Source: Tigriopus japonicus
Lineage: Eukaryota; Arthropoda; Copepoda; Harpacticoida; Harpacticidae
DNA: 64,000 nucleotides
Assembly: GCA_010645155.1 (NCBI GenBank)
Contig: CM021316.1
Span: 5,538,954-5,602,953, forward strand
Reading direction: 5' to 3'
This document shows, piece by piece, positions 19,601 through 32,700 of this stretch. The notes beneath the pieces were generated by a model. It was not told the DNA's origin. It made no database searches and was given only the letters and a program-made list of their open reading frames with translations. The first letter of the stretch is position 1. Every line of letters starts with the position of its first letter. The position numbers were made by a program, and so were the translations under genes.

Positions 19601-22019
19601 CAATAAAAAATGATTATAATTAAATAATATTAGAAAAAACAATTAAAAAATAATAAAAGATTTTTTATCCGCAACCCAACAAAAAAAGTGAAAGTAAGGC
19701 AGACGATTGAAAATAATCGTGTACTTATGAATTTACTAGTTTAAATCTTTCCTTTAATATGGGATAGAAGTAGGCAAGTGTAAAATCATTATGACCATAG
19801 ATATTTCTGTATTTCCCTCACCGTTCTTGACAAGAAGTTTTAGGTGCTAGTTACTCCAACAGACGAAGGGCCACAAACTAAATTTTGGACTGCAAAAAAG
19901 ATATACGAAATGAAAGTGAGTGAGAACATGGAAAACACAACATTTTCATCTGACAATCTTTATTCAAATACTCCAACTAAGCCCAGGAAATTTGAGCTTA
20001 TTCAAAAAGCTAAATTAGCTTCGCCTTTTCCTTTCCACTTATTTGCGAATATTGACACTGCCCTGAAAGAGTTTTGGTTTTGAGAAAAGTCGTTGGGTTT
20101 CCAAGGGTGGTTGTATGGCTTTTTATCCAGATGCCTTGTTCCTCACGCATTTTTCGGAGACAACTTGAAACAGATACCTTTTCAACGAAAATTCTCAAAC
20201 CAAACCAATGTGAAACATGTCAGTTTACGTTTTTGCCTTTTCCACGAATGCTTCAATGGCTAAGACCTACCCATGAAGAGAAGCGTCATTTTCCATTTAA
20301 ATTCCAATTTGGCACTTTGAGTTGAGCTCGAGTTACAACATTGTGAATATTTTCAAACTTATGTGGTGTTCCAAATGGCTTTTGGGTCATTCAAATTCCT
20401 TCTCTGCGTGTAGTCCTCTAACTCTTGCCAAAGGATAAAAAACTAGTTGAAGTTGAACCATAGTTTGTTCCATTACCCAGTCACACAGCCTGGGACCATC
20501 TTTTTGCATTACGTTTGTGCTCAACACGCACAATATTCTTGTGTGTACGCTCCGACCACAGACAACCACTAAGTCAGATCCGCAAAAACGTGTTCTCTTT
20601 GAAAGAACATCCGATTTTTCTCATTTCGAGGTTGAACACATCCTCAATATTAAAACCGATTCTATTTGAAACACACGTTTAAGTTAATCGATTCTTAAAG
20701 TCAAGAAAGCATTGCTATTTTATTGCTCTATTTTCAATATTTTTATTTTGCCATATTTTACGTAATCGCATTTACAAACAACTTTTAGTGCGAAGGAAAT
20801 GAATTGCAAATCAAGAAGTCTCATCCAAAACCTTCGACGGATATACTTTACGTAGTAGTAACCCACGTCAAATTTACTGAAATGTAATATTTTATAAAAA
20901 TCGGTTTTAGCAAGAATGAAATCAAAGCGTGGGAATAGAGGGTTTACCATGTCCTACAATCGATATTCAAAAGGCTCAAACACTGTCAACTTTTTCTTTT
21001 GATGGATTGCAAGCCTCCAAATAGTTTCGCTATACTGTTGCAATGCAATTCAATCTGACACCTGGCAAAGTTTCCAGAACAAGAACCACTGCTCAGCTCC
21101 TATTTCCTTGGGACTGCAATCAATTTTATCGGAAGTTAGAATAAAATGATACCAACACATCGGGCATTTGAACTTTTGCATTTTTGCCTTTCAATTTTTC
21201 GGTTGCGATAGCCTTCTTAAGCTTGAAGGAGCTTTTATTTTGGAGTACGTGGAGTCAGGTTCTATTGAGCCTTTTGGAGCACAACGGTCTGTTTGAACAT
21301 TAACAAAGCGACTCCGATCTTTTTAGAGCCTATTTTCCATTCAACCGTTTAATTCTACTCAAGACACATGGACAAGTTTCAGCTTACTCGCCGTGCAAAT
21401 AAGTCGTGGGCTTACCTGGAAATCTACCATGACGGTAATGACCTGTCTGACACGAAATCACAAAGATCTCTAATGAGCTCTCCACAACCGGCGTTTCGGT
21501 AATTGACTTGGTCGGGTAAAAAAAGAACAGTTCGGGACAGATCCTCAGAGTGGGCCTTAACCTGACAAACTTCCTCGAATACAAGGTTTTCCTATCTTAG
21601 TGGGATCTCGCCAAGAGAATAAATTTGCGACAAAAATCTTCAAAGCCATGGACTCTTTTGGAAGACACCATCAATTTGGTAGGGGTTTTCCTTTCATTTC
21701 TCAGAATTGAATTTCCACCGTACACACACGGTACATTCATTGAGGTCATTAACGACATACCTGAGTAAAGAATACTAGTAAAAGGTTTTCCAGGTTTTCC
21801 CCTGTCACTCAAGGTGCGCCTTCTTCTAAATGGTTGTTTAAGACGGGAATTCCCATTTTCCTACGACAAAGAAGACTTCCTCTCATATTTTCATACACTA
21901 CCACAGACTACGAAGCATCTCTCGGGTACAAATAGCACTTCGTTCTCCCACCGAAATTATCAGTCGTTCAAAAGCATCGCAAGTGAAAAGTCTTACTAAG
22001 GCATCAGAGTGCTCTCAAA
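19601..22019. other. Gene-free stretch upstream of Cys-rich gene
   Basis: AT-rich, no recognised coding exon. The last few hundred bases should hold the promoter of the gene at 22,020. Confidence 0.5.
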
Positions 22020-22990
22020 ATGAAATCGTTTTCAGTCCAATCTACAGCCTTAATTCTCGGTGCAGTCACTTTCATCCAAGCTTATCCTCAAGGTTATGGT
22101 GGTGGTGGTGGTGGTGGTAGAGGCTCAGGTGGTTCCAAAGGATCAAATTGCCGTTTAGAATCTTTCACAACTTACGAAGAAGTTTATGACGACGTGTGCG
22201 AAACCAAATATGAGTGAGTAACATCAACCATAATTAAGTCCTTTGTTAGAATAAACCATGGTCCCGTAAGAGTGCGGCTGTGACGTGGTAGTTTTTTTCT
22301 TTGAAAGCCATAAGATTACTTTATTATTCATTTCCCTCGTAGGTTTATCAAAGTCATGAGGCTCATAAAAGGATTGTAATTCTCTTCTTGTCTTTCCTTA
22401 GGCGTGTATGCAAACAAAGTTACAAAGAGGTCTGCGTTCCCAAGAGAGACAAAGTCTGTCGGACAGAAACCTCTCGAAAATGCGAACAAAAACGAAGACA
22501 GAAATGTTCCACTGCTTATCGAACGGAAAGCCAATCGTATCCTGAAGAGGTCTGCAATGATCATTGGGATCAGAAATGCGAACAAACTTGGCAACTAAAC
22601 AGCTACGGTTCCAAAGTGTGGGTGGACGATCCAACGAAATGTCAAAAGGTCAAGGAAGTCCGATGCAAAACGGTGAACAAGCAACGTCAAACTAAGGTTC
22701 CTTACCAAAAGTGTGATTGGGAGACCTACCCTGAATGCCGTGATGTTCCCAATCAAGTGTGCGATTGGGTGACAAAGCAAGATTGCAGACAAGCACCTTA
22801 CCAAGATTGCCAGAATTTGCCCAAACAACAGTGTCGCCAAGAACACAGAAGGATCCCCAAAGTGTCGCAAGAGGTAATTTGCGGGGGTAGTCAAAGAGGA
22901 GTACCTGCTGGATACAATGCTTTAGATGTGAGCAACGCGTTTAACGGAGCTCAAGGAGGATACGGGTCCGTTGGTGTTGGAATGCAATAA
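22020..22990 (+). CDS. Secreted basic Cys-rich repeat protein
   Basis: Two exons, 22020-22213 and 22402-22990, give 260 residues. A clear signal peptide (residues 1-21, core TALILGAVTFIQA) is followed by a Gly-rich linker (about 22-42). The body is a long run of Cys-containing modules of roughly 8-12 residues: YEEVYDDVCE, YKEVCVPKRDKVC, TSRKCEQKRRQKC, YQKCDWETYPEC, NQVCDWVTKQDC, YQDCQNLPKQQC. The pattern C-D-W-x(4)-C recurs. It is rich in Lys, Arg, Gln and Tyr, with a short Gly-rich C-terminus. No catalytic motif is seen. It resembles extracellular structural or cuticle-associated Cys-rich proteins of arthropods, but I cannot name the family. Confidence 0.85.
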
Positions 22991-23557
22991 TGCTTGTATT
23001 TGACACACGTTTAAAAAAATTCGGATAACTACTGTGTAGCTTAAAGTATCTTTACCAAAACAACATGTTTTAAAGCATCGCTACATTTTTCTTATAAGTA
23101 TCAACATACGACAATCAAATACATGCCTTCAAATCAAGGTATTGTCTCAATTTCTTACAAGCTAATAGCAATTACATGGAGTCAGATGGATGAAAGAAAC
23201 CGGATTTTCAGATGCTGCTTTTAAATACCAAGCGTCTGGTAACAACTCAACCAAGGCAAGCGGTAAGGCTCTCTTCAATTTTTGGCAGCTCTTCGTACAC
23301 TCAGTTGAGAATGTGTATTGTCCATCACGGATCTTTGCCATGTGAGCAAGACCACAATGATGGGGAAAAATCTTGGAATTGATTACGTAAAAAGAGGTCT
23401 AACACACACAATTGGGTACAAAGAGAAATAAACATTCCTGGTAAATGATCTCCTAATTCATGCAGTGTTTCTCAACAAAATGAAATTTCACACTTTGATT
23501 CATTTATATTTCATTCTCACTTGAACCTTGTTTTCCCGGACAAGAACCGTCGGCATG
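22991..23557. other. 3' UTR and intergenic to GLOD4
   Basis: Tail-to-tail space between the Cys-rich gene and GLOD4; no further gene is seen. Confidence 0.5.
23427..23432 (+). terminator. Possible poly(A) signal of Cys-rich gene
   Basis: AATAAA 437 nt past the stop, the first canonical hexamer on this strand. Unusually distant for this compact region. Confidence 0.35.
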
Positions 23558-23563
23558 TTTATT
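23558..23563 (-). terminator. Poly(A) signal of GLOD4
   Basis: AATAAA on the minus strand, 51 nt past the GLOD4 stop. Confidence 0.75.
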
Positions 23564-23613
23564 CAATCATTAAAAAACCAAATCTTCGAATTCGACATAA
23601 AAATGCATCATGC

Positions 23614-24682
23614 CTAGGCGGAAGGCTTGGTTCGTCCCTTCTTCTCAAAGTATTCGCCACTTTTATCATCTTCCATGGCTTTATTCAGCAGGGTGTCCGC
23701 TTCAGGATCCACTTGGGACAATTCCCGGAATGCTTCGTCTCCAACAAAACAAATTTCAGTTTGATCCTAAGGGGATGGAACATTTGAATGAAACAAGAGA
23801 CAAAGCTCTTTCAAGATCCAGAGCATCTTACCGGATCGCCTAATATCACAACATGAACGGATGCTTTCCCCGGAGTGTCCAATTCAACCAGGGGCTTCAA
23901 TATTTCGCCATGTCCACTAGACTCAACTTTCTTTTGAATTCCAGGCAAAGCTTCTGCTGGAACGGCAAAGGCGATTCGGCCATAAGCGCTGCCTCGATCG
24001 ATGCTATCTTGAACAATCAATTCCAGTTTTGCTTGATTGTCTTCATATTGAAGAAGTGCCGTGGATTGGTCGGATGATATATCTGTCATATTCAAGACAC
24101 CCTTCCAAAACTCGAGTGATTTTTCAATGGACGTGGCAGAAAGTGACACCTTCTCCACTGGATCCTGATTGTCCGAAACATCTTCGGGTCGAATAATGAA
24201 AGGATAACCATCAGGAGCTTGAATCTGGATGCTGCCATTGCCCAGATCTTTCAATGGATACGATGCTTCCTTGGCTTTTTGAATGGCCTTGGCAGACTTG
24301 ATGGTGATCCCTTGAAAGTCATTGCCAAGCTTGTAACTGCCAATCCCATAGTTGTAGGTCAGTTCCACGACAAAATGGGAGTCCTCAGGCCCATATCCCA
24401 CCATGGTTTTAGACCAGTGCCCATCATAAGGACCATTGCAAGCTGCTTCGCAGCCTTCTTGGAACTCTTCATGTCTCAAAACCTGTCGGACAGACGATTC
24501 GTGCATGTAATCATACACATGACTAAACTCTAACTTTGAGCCTTTGAAATGGATGTGTGTGATAATAACGGTGAGTTTCTCACCTTCATTCCAAGAATGT
24601 TTCTGTAGAAGTCCATTGTTTTTTGTCGGTTGCCGATCTTGAAGACCCAATGGAGGGCTCTTCCCTTCACCAAGCTTGTCAT
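23614..24682 (-). CDS. GLOD4: Glyoxalase domain-containing protein 4
   Basis: VOC/glyoxalase-fold protein with two paired domains, related to glyoxalase I but with no well-established substrate. Three exons: 24682-24584, 24482-23832 and 23766-23614, giving 300 residues (human 298-313). The start [19 protein letters not shown] matches the family start. Landmarks are [66 protein letters not shown], the second-domain [48 protein letters not shown] and the C-terminal [20 protein letters not shown]. The residue runs through intron 1 in a wrong frame are not protein. Confidence 0.96.
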
Positions 24683-26325
24683 TATGAATTTCAACCCTTA
24701 AACTCCTCTATTTTGTAGAAACACCAACACCCAAAATGCTCGAATGGCACCGTGTTGAACAAATCAGTCAGTCAGTCTCGTAAGTACGGAGAACTAATGT
24801 CCATGGGAGTATTCAGACCACGATTGCAGCTAACTTCTTGCGCTCAATTCAATGATACCGTCTTTAATCAGTTTTGTTTTAGCGTTTACAAGCCTACTCA
24901 ACTTTTTTTCACACGCTTAAGTCATGCACTCCGAGTCCGAGTACTACTTTGAGATCCTTGCTTTATGTACTGTGTTTCTGTTGGGTAACTTGAAGACATC
25001 TAAGAGTTGAAAGGGAAGACACTCAACAGCTGACATTAGAATTACGAGAACATGTGGAAACCTCGATCATTTTTAGATCAATCGAGGCGACAAGCAAAAT
25101 ACGGAAAAGCTTGGATCATCGCAAAATGAAACTAATGCCAGGGACAGATTACATTCAAGTTAGAATCAAAAAGATTGTTATAGTATATTGTCTCTTTCCT
25201 CACATTGTGAAGTACTTTTGCTGGGCTAAGAATGCTCTCTCTCTGTACAATGAAAAAAATCTGAATCTGTTTTGCATTTTCATTCCTATCAAAAAAGTTG
25301 GAGAAAAAATCCTTCTGTAATACTTGAAACTTTTTCCAATCACGAGTTCCACAAATGTCAATGTCTGAGAACGTAACAATGTGGAACAAAACACGTCATT
25401 GATTATTTTTTGGACCTAATATCTCTACACGTCCATGACAGTTTGGATGTTAAATGTTGTTAGCAAATGTGAAGCATGGAAAGTATTTCACGTAAGATAG
25501 CCCAACTGTTTCATTTCTATTTGCTATCTTTACGCCAAAGAAGGACATTTTTCTTATTTCGTTTGGTTTTCACCCACAAATATGATTGGTGGTACGTCTC
25601 AGGTCAGTTGTTAATTGACTTATGCGTTCACTAGTCAATCAGCTATAAGCTATAAAAGTCTAGTCAATGCAATTGAATTAATAACAATCTTAATCTCTTG
25701 GATGATTTCTGCGTGCGTTTCGAGTTATTTCGTCAAGCTTCCAATCCTCTTCTTTTGATCATATGTGCCCTGAATTCGCTGAAATGATTGTTGATTCGAA
25801 AAGAAGAAATGCTATTGACCAAGGGATGTATTGGGCATACCTTTTAAAAAGTGTTTAAACAGTGCAGTTTTGGTAAAAACCCTTAGATATTCTCTTGCTT
25901 GATGCAAGAGTGTGCTAAAATAGGAAAAAGTCATATCGAAGAAATGTCCTCTCAAATAAGATTTGGTGGGTTTTTGCAGTGTACTCAATTTAAGAGGTGT
26001 GCAAGGTTTTCATTTATGTCTTTTTCAATGCATTCATTCGACCGGCACGAGGCCAATGATTTGCACTTATTTTCGCTAATTGCGTCTTTAATAATGACGT
26101 GACGATGTGATTGGCACTATGAAAACAAACTGTCTCGTGCATGCTTAATTGTTCATTCCAACAATTTATGCATTTGCTTGTACATATACATAAACATTGC
26201 AATGATTACAACGTCGACATTTTTTGAGTGATTCTCTAAATACTTTGGTGCTCCTAATGGTCGTCCAGTATGCTCAAAGACTTGGAAAGACCACACGTTT
26301 TTGAACGAAGTTTCTTGCACTAGAT
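24683..26325. other. Gene-free stretch
   Basis: GLOD4 upstream region and AT-rich intergenic DNA. No recognised exon. Confidence 0.5.
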
Positions 26326-26363
26326 TTTATTCAAAGCTTCCGTGAGACATGACAATTTAAGGA

Positions 26364-26747
26364 CTAGGGTTCGTAGTGGTTACAATGTAGTGTCATTGCA
26401 GAACTTATCCAGACCCTCGAAGTTGGCGACTTCGCGGTAGAAACAAAACAGACTTGTGCCATTTCCAGGGTCTCTGAGGATGGATAGTCCGCAAACGACC
26501 AGACGGACTGACGACCACAGAGTTTATTGTGTAGGCCCTGACTTGACTTGGGACGGACTTCCAGTTGAGCTTTGATGTTTTCTTCGAACTGGTTTGAGAA
26601 CCGAGGAGCGCCAGTTAAGCAGTTCCAACGGTTCCAACGCTCAAAAAACCTGCCTCGTGCCGAATGGCACGAATTGGCGATGAAACTTTGTTTGACCTTA
26701 AACGTTGTCGTTGTCAAAAGAACAGAGTTTTTCTTGTCTCGGTACAA
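26364..26747 (-). CDS. Orphan exon-like ORF, unknown
   Basis: A 127-codon open frame on the minus strand with an AATAAA (26331-26326) about 33 nt past its stop. A second frame of the same strand, from about 26515 to its stop near 26384, also looks coding by third-base use (GNGTSLFCFYREVANFEGLD), so the region may be a frameshifted or spliced last exon. No family is recognised. A perfect 7-bp hairpin (TCGTGCC/GGCACGA) sits at 26655-26672. Confidence 0.25.
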   Translation of the reverse strand: MYRDKKNSVLLTTTTFKVKQSFIANSCHSARGRFFERWNRWNCLTGAPRFSNQFEENIKAQLEVRPKSSQGLHNKLCGRQSVWSFADYPSSETLEMAQVCFVSTAKSPTSRVWISSAMTLHCNHYEP

Positions 26748-29199
26748 AACCTTTCTTGGAAATCACTGGCATGGAAAGATTCTCTCACGAATCGAACTAT
26801 CAATTGATTTACTAATGAACCGAAGTTAATGCGAAGTAGTTTTTAACATTTGTTGTTACCCAATTCGCCAGGTATGTGGAGAAGTCCATGGGAGATTTTA
26901 ATATTTGAACATATTTAGGGTAAATGCACTGATTTCGAATCAAGCTTCCATAGATACTAATCCAATGCCGTTAGAAGGCAAACTTTGCAAAGCGAGATCT
27001 TGGGCATTAATAAAAGATGTTCATACAATAGAGCGAAGAATTAGGAAGGCTAGTATTGAAAATACTTGAAGTAATGATCAATTATATGCCTTATCAAATG
27101 GTCATGGCATGGCGTGTGCTCATAATTCGAGTCCCGCCAAAGCCATTTATTTCGACTTGGCTTGTGCGCTTTGCTTTAATTTAGAATGTGAAAGAAAAAA
27201 AGCACAATGATAGAGTTTCTTAAAGGTGAGGGAAAGTTCAAAAAATGAACTTTTTAAAAATTGAATCAGTACTTTAATGGTTAAATATTTATACCACCTT
27301 TTTTCGTAATGCTCAACATTTTCTTGACCCCGAGCTTTCAAATTATTTTTTTCCATGCACCTAATACGGAGCGGGCCACAGCCAGGGCCACAAGATTATT
27401 GTAAATTACATTTTAGGAAGAAGTTACAAAAATTAATTCAAAAGCGAGAGTGACTTTACTTCACTTTGGTGTGCTCAAGCTTTTGAATTAGGTGCGATAA
27501 CATGCGGCTTTTTTTTTAGTTTAGCAGCAATTCAAAAGTGCCATTGATAATTTGATGAAGACCATCCCCCCCCCCTATAGCATGTGATTCCAGTGACCCC
27601 AAGATTTTTGCAGTTTTCCATATTGCTCTTGATAAGCGCGCCTTTTCGTAATGAACGTGTAATTGGTGACAAACTGAACTGAATAACAATACTGATTTGA
27701 CACAAGTGCATTGGCCCTTTATAAGAAATAAGCAAACAAACAGCTATTCCAAGCTATGAAGTAGGGCCTAAGAATGATGGGTAAGTATAAAAAGGCTAGT
27801 GGCAATGAATGAGAAAAGTGCAAGTAAAATTATTAAAAATCCGATTTGGTTTCATAATTTCCCAAAATAAGTACAAAAATACTACATTTTTTGGCAATGT
27901 TTTTACCAAAATTCGGTAGCCCTGGTTATAACAAACCTTAGTTATATTAGAGCTAAGATGGATGCTCTCAAAAATTAATCTCAAAAAGGACGATCTCAAA
28001 AATTGCTTGGAATAAGCTCAGTGATCTCAGGATTGTTCAGGAATTATTAAACTTGGGTAAGGGCTCTTTACCGTAGAAGCCTCCAAAGCTTTGTCTTCGA
28101 CTACGCCCTATTTCATCATAAAGTACGGTTAACATAAAGACATGTTAGCTTGAATCCTTTGACCATTTTAACCTGAAACATGTTTGTGGATACTTCTTCT
28201 TTTAAAAAAAAATATCGGTAGACTCTTGTTTTTTCCTAAATCTGGAATTTTCATCATTCCCTCTTTCCCCTTAATCTTATTCAAATACGACCAAAGTTTT
28301 GCTTGCTTGAATGATCACAGACAAAGAAAATGGCCTCCTAAATGATTTGCAAGGAAAAGTGGGTCAGAAACAAATCCAACCACAAGACGTCTTCACTGTG
28401 GAACTAAGGTATTCATGTTACCCTGCACTCTCGGATGGAAATAGATCAAGAACCAACCATTGGAGGGACAAGTACCAAGTTTCTGGCTTTTCGTGGCTCA
28501 AGTGTCAAAATGATTGAGATACTAGTTGGTTCGTGGCTTTTCCTGTTTTAGGTTGCAGGTTCAAGATTGAAGGCGTAAGAAGCTCAAGAACAGGTAAGAT
28601 GACAACCTTCTTTAGCCTATCCTAGTGCTAAAGATAAAGTAATAGCTTTGATAGAACCTACATCGTACATTTCATTGCCTTGAATTGAATTGACGGTTAC
28701 ATTTTTTCTTGTACCTCTAGCTTTTTGCTTTGTGAACTTTTTTCGTTGTCATGTTTCAAAGAGAAACTATTGTAACTTTGTTTATCACAAGGCAATGAAT
28801 ATAACCAAATGAAGGTATCTCTCAAATAACATGGCGTATTCTTGATGGGGAATCGCTGATCTAGAGCCTTTTTTCTTTTATCGCAATCAAAGCCAAGTTG
28901 GGAAGATCTTGAACGAGTTTAAATGCAGAACACTACAACCAACTTAAGTGGTTAGATATTCAAAATATATTCCAAATAGCGAGAACACATATTTCTTTTG
29001 CGATAAACAATGCCTTGTCGACTGACTGAGATTCGCCACGTCAAGAACCATTTTCTGCTGTGGCAAAAAAACTGCCTTCCATTTTGGGTCTCTCTTTGGA
29101 TTAGGGAGTAGTGTTTTTGGCTGCGTCAACTAAACATTGATGGGAATTCTTTGGAAGGCACCCGGTCCAATTGGGAAATGGGTGATACAACCCAGCCTT
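26748..29199. other. Gene-free AT-rich stretch
   Basis: No recognised gene. A run of C (13 bases) lies at about 27,566-27,578. Confidence 0.5.
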
Positions 29200-29575
29200 A
29201 GGGGACCTGGAAAGAGTTAAGCTCCTTCACCGCTGGACTTCACCACACCAGCTAGCACTCACGTTACGAGTACAGTACGGACTCAGAGTTACGCCCCTCG
29301 GCGGCAGTGTACACTGCATATTTGTTGCCAATGTTGCGACTGAGTATGTCGTTGCGCTGCCTCCAAATATCTCCAGTCTAGGTCTCTGGAGAATAATTCT
29401 TTTTCGTCCATATTCAACATATCCTCTCTCCTACTCCCAAGGGTCATATAATACTTGGTACGGTCGTTTTACACCTAGCGACTTAGGTTCCATGCGATGG
29501 GCTCAATAGAGTTCGTACGATGGGTCTGACTGAATAAACTGCTGCAGCCATTGCTGGCCAGGCTTGGATCAAAGT
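29200..29575. other. GC-richer island, possible LTR remnant
   Basis: Composition and complexity differ from the AT-rich flanks. It contains a perfect 14-bp palindrome (GCAGTGTACACTGC, 29304-29317) and a plus-strand AATAAA at about 29,533 followed by GC-rich sequence, as in the R region of an LTR. No clear TG...CA ends or target duplication was found. Confidence 0.25.
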
Positions 29576-29768
29576 TAAAAAGAAATTTATTTTAACTTCC
29601 ACCATTTCTCTAAGATTTCTTTTTCACTCGAATTTCCCGAATCGTAAGGTGCATTTTTGATGGGATGGTAAGTCAAAGAGGCTTTAGATTTTAGCGTTAC
29701 CATTATGGTTTCAGAATATATTTGGTCAAAATCAGGTCTCGTGTCTGCAGCATGAACATTGTGTATAG

Positions 29769-29774
29769 TTTATT
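29769..29774 (-). terminator. Poly(A) signal of kekkon-like gene
   Basis: AATAAA on the minus strand, 22 nt past the stop codon. Confidence 0.7.
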
Positions 29775-29796
29775 CAATGGAGATCACAAAAACAAA

Positions 29797-32700
29797 TCAG
29801 ACCACGGTATCTTGTTTATCTTTGACGAGAGCCTCGAGAAGTTCTCTTCGAGTTTCTATTTCTTGCACCAGAAGTTCAGTGTCTAATCCGCCATTAGTAG
29901 AGCTGGTGACTCGATTCTTTTGGTTGAACCCTGACATGGCGAGGCCTTCATCTGAATAAACACCACTGCCCTCATTGGACAAGGCCTGCCAAGCAGAAGG
30001 GGACATGGAAACAGAGGCGGATGAAGGCGACGAAGCACGGGCATTGCCATTTCGTTTCCGTTCATGCTGATGTAATGGAGTTCCTAAGTGGTTCGTGGGA
30101 GAAATTTCTCGTATTTCTCTGTCCCTGCCGGAAATGGGGACCAGTCTTCGATCTGATAGCAAAGTGGTTGCTCGAAAATCAGGTCCATTGAGCGCTAAAC
30201 GACGAGAGGATGATAAATTCTCGCCCCGAGGCAAGGTAAAGTCTGCGTGAATCACATTTCCGGCAGGATGTCGGTGACGGGCAAGGTCATTGGGTTGGAA
30301 TCGTCGAGATTGTTTGGATAGGGTCCTCATATTGCAAGGGGAATTGGCCGAAGACCAAAAGCCAACGACCCCGTTGATGTTAGGAGTGGCTGTTCCCGAG
30401 CAGTTCATCGAGCCCAATGATTCATCAAAAAGGTGAGTAGATGAACCGACTCCACCTCGCCACATGCTGTCCATGACACTCATGGAGCAACCATTCAGCG
30501 GAAATGACGCGTGTCGTATTGTGTTTCCCGACGTGGTGGAACATTGGTCCTGCTCCTTGGCTATGATTGTAGAGGAAGACGAGCCAAGAATGTTTTGGTG
30601 ATGGCCGAATGCGCTTTGAGTGGAACAGCTGGAATTAGTCGAGTCCATTGGACTAGTGGTGTGGCCGGTTGGGGAAGAAACACTCTGAGAGGTCAGATTG
30701 AGGCCTCTGGAAGAGGAGTCAGACGCTGAAGACAACAAAGTGTCTCTCCCACATTTGGACTTTTGTCCAATTTGATTTGAAGACGAGGGTGGTTGTTGTG
30801 CCAGGTTAGAACCACTGGGTGCGGTCATGCTTCCCCGACCACTATCGGCATCGCTGCCAAGCATTGAATTTGCCGAATAGGAGGCACTTGAGTTGGCTTT
30901 GACAATCAAACTTGATGATGGACCTGAATTTTCACGGAGTTTGTCTCTCGCGTGACGAAAAGAGGACGACGAATCAGGGTGAACAGATGGGATCACAGAC
31001 AGGGACAAATGTTCGTGATCGATTGAGTTCAAGTCCTTTGAGGTCACTCCTTGCGAGTGAAGGAGAGGTGAGGGTTGAATTTGATTTGTCGATTTCATGC
31101 CATGTTGAGCATCGGCCCGACCAGAGACCATCTCATCGTTTGGGTCGAGCTTTTTGTGCGGACGAAGCTCAAGTCCAAGCTCGTCGTCCACTCCTTCATT
31201 ATCAGGAAAGGATTCAATAGCTCTCTGCTTTTGCAAGCGAAATGACTTGGTCCTCTCTACACAAAAACTTGTGGAACCATTCATTTCCTTCTCAGCTGGT
31301 CTATCCTCCATCTCTGCCAACAATGAAGAGCCCGACTTGGGCCCAGATGCCGTCAAACACAGATGTTGTTCTCGTCTTCGTCGTGTATGCTCATGTTTCC
31401 TGTGTACTCCCAAGCAGACAAGAAACGTACTAAGACATAGAAACACTAGCACTCCGGACGCTGTTCCAACCACCAGGAGGGCAGAGATCTTGGAGTTTTC
31501 GAGATAAGTTGCCACGGTCTCAGAATAGACTACAGTCACATTCCCCACGGCTTTACCGCCACTATTTTGGGCAACACATGTGTAGCTGCCTGACCCAGAC
31601 GGGTGAACATTGTCAATAGTCAGATTGAACCAACGCTTTCTGGAGTCGTGTCGACCACGTGTATGAGCCTGAGGCTCACCTCCATCTATCACACTCACTA
31701 TAGTGTTCTCCATGGAATGTTGACCTCGGTGGAACCATTTATGGTCCCAGAGACCCGTAGTTATCACATATTTCTGTTGAGCGCCGTCCTCGGCGTGCCT
31801 AGAGTTGTTCGCAATCTCAATCCCTGAGCGAATCCAAGTCATTGTTGCCCCAGGATTTTCTGTCACTAAACAGCCCAATTGAACCTTACTCCCTGTGGAG
31901 ACAGTGACCATAGGTTCTGGGACCATCACCTCTGGAGGGCATGCTAAGAGTCCAACACTCAGTTTGTCCCACGTGGTACCTTCCAGTTTCTTGGGTGATT
32001 CACAAGCAGTGGGAAGGCTGAAGAGGTTTTCTTTCATGAGCCACTGCCAAAAGTCCAAAAGTCTGCAATCACACTGCCACGGGTTCCTCTCGAGTGTCAG
32101 GCTTTTCAATTGCTGCATTGGAAGGAAGACTCGTTTATCGAGTCGGCGAAAGTGGTTATCCCGTAAATGGAGTACTTCCAAATACTCTAGTTCCATAAAA
32201 GTGGAGCGACCCAATTTAGATAAGCGGGTGTGGGAAAGGTCAAGAATTCTCAGGTGAGGAATGCTTGGAAAAGCAAATGAAGACAACGTGTGAAGAGGAT
32301 TGTGACTTAACCACAGCTTTCGAATTCTTTTATTGCCCAAGAAGGTGCCTTGGTGGAGCTGTTTGATTCCATTGTGTCGAAGGTCCAACTCAATCAAGAT
32401 CTCCAAGCCGTGGAAGGCATCAGGGTGTATTTCAGTGATGTTACAATTCTGCAGGAACATTTTCTGAACGTTTATAATGCCCAGGTCTTGAAAGAGTTGC
32501 TTTGGAAGCGTTGTGATGGGGTTATTTGCGAGTTGGAGCACTTGAATGCGATCAGGCAGTTCAAAGGTCGGTACTCGGTCCCAAGCGCTATTTTGACACT
32601 CAGCCGTCCTTTTGCCCGAAATCCATTTGCAAATACATCCCTTGGGACATCCATGGGTCCAGTCCTCGACAGTGGCGGCTGCGATCCCTTGGACATGGCC

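Noticed and set aside
26655..26672. ATTCGGCACGAGG-like string resembling a cDNA-library adapter
   Set aside because: It is part of a natural perfect hairpin (TCGTGCC-GAAT-GGCACGA) in continuous genomic sequence, with no sign of a join or poly(A) nearby.
27090..27135. tRNA-like B box (TTCGAGTCCCGCC)
   Set aside because: No A box at the right distance and no cloverleaf can be drawn.
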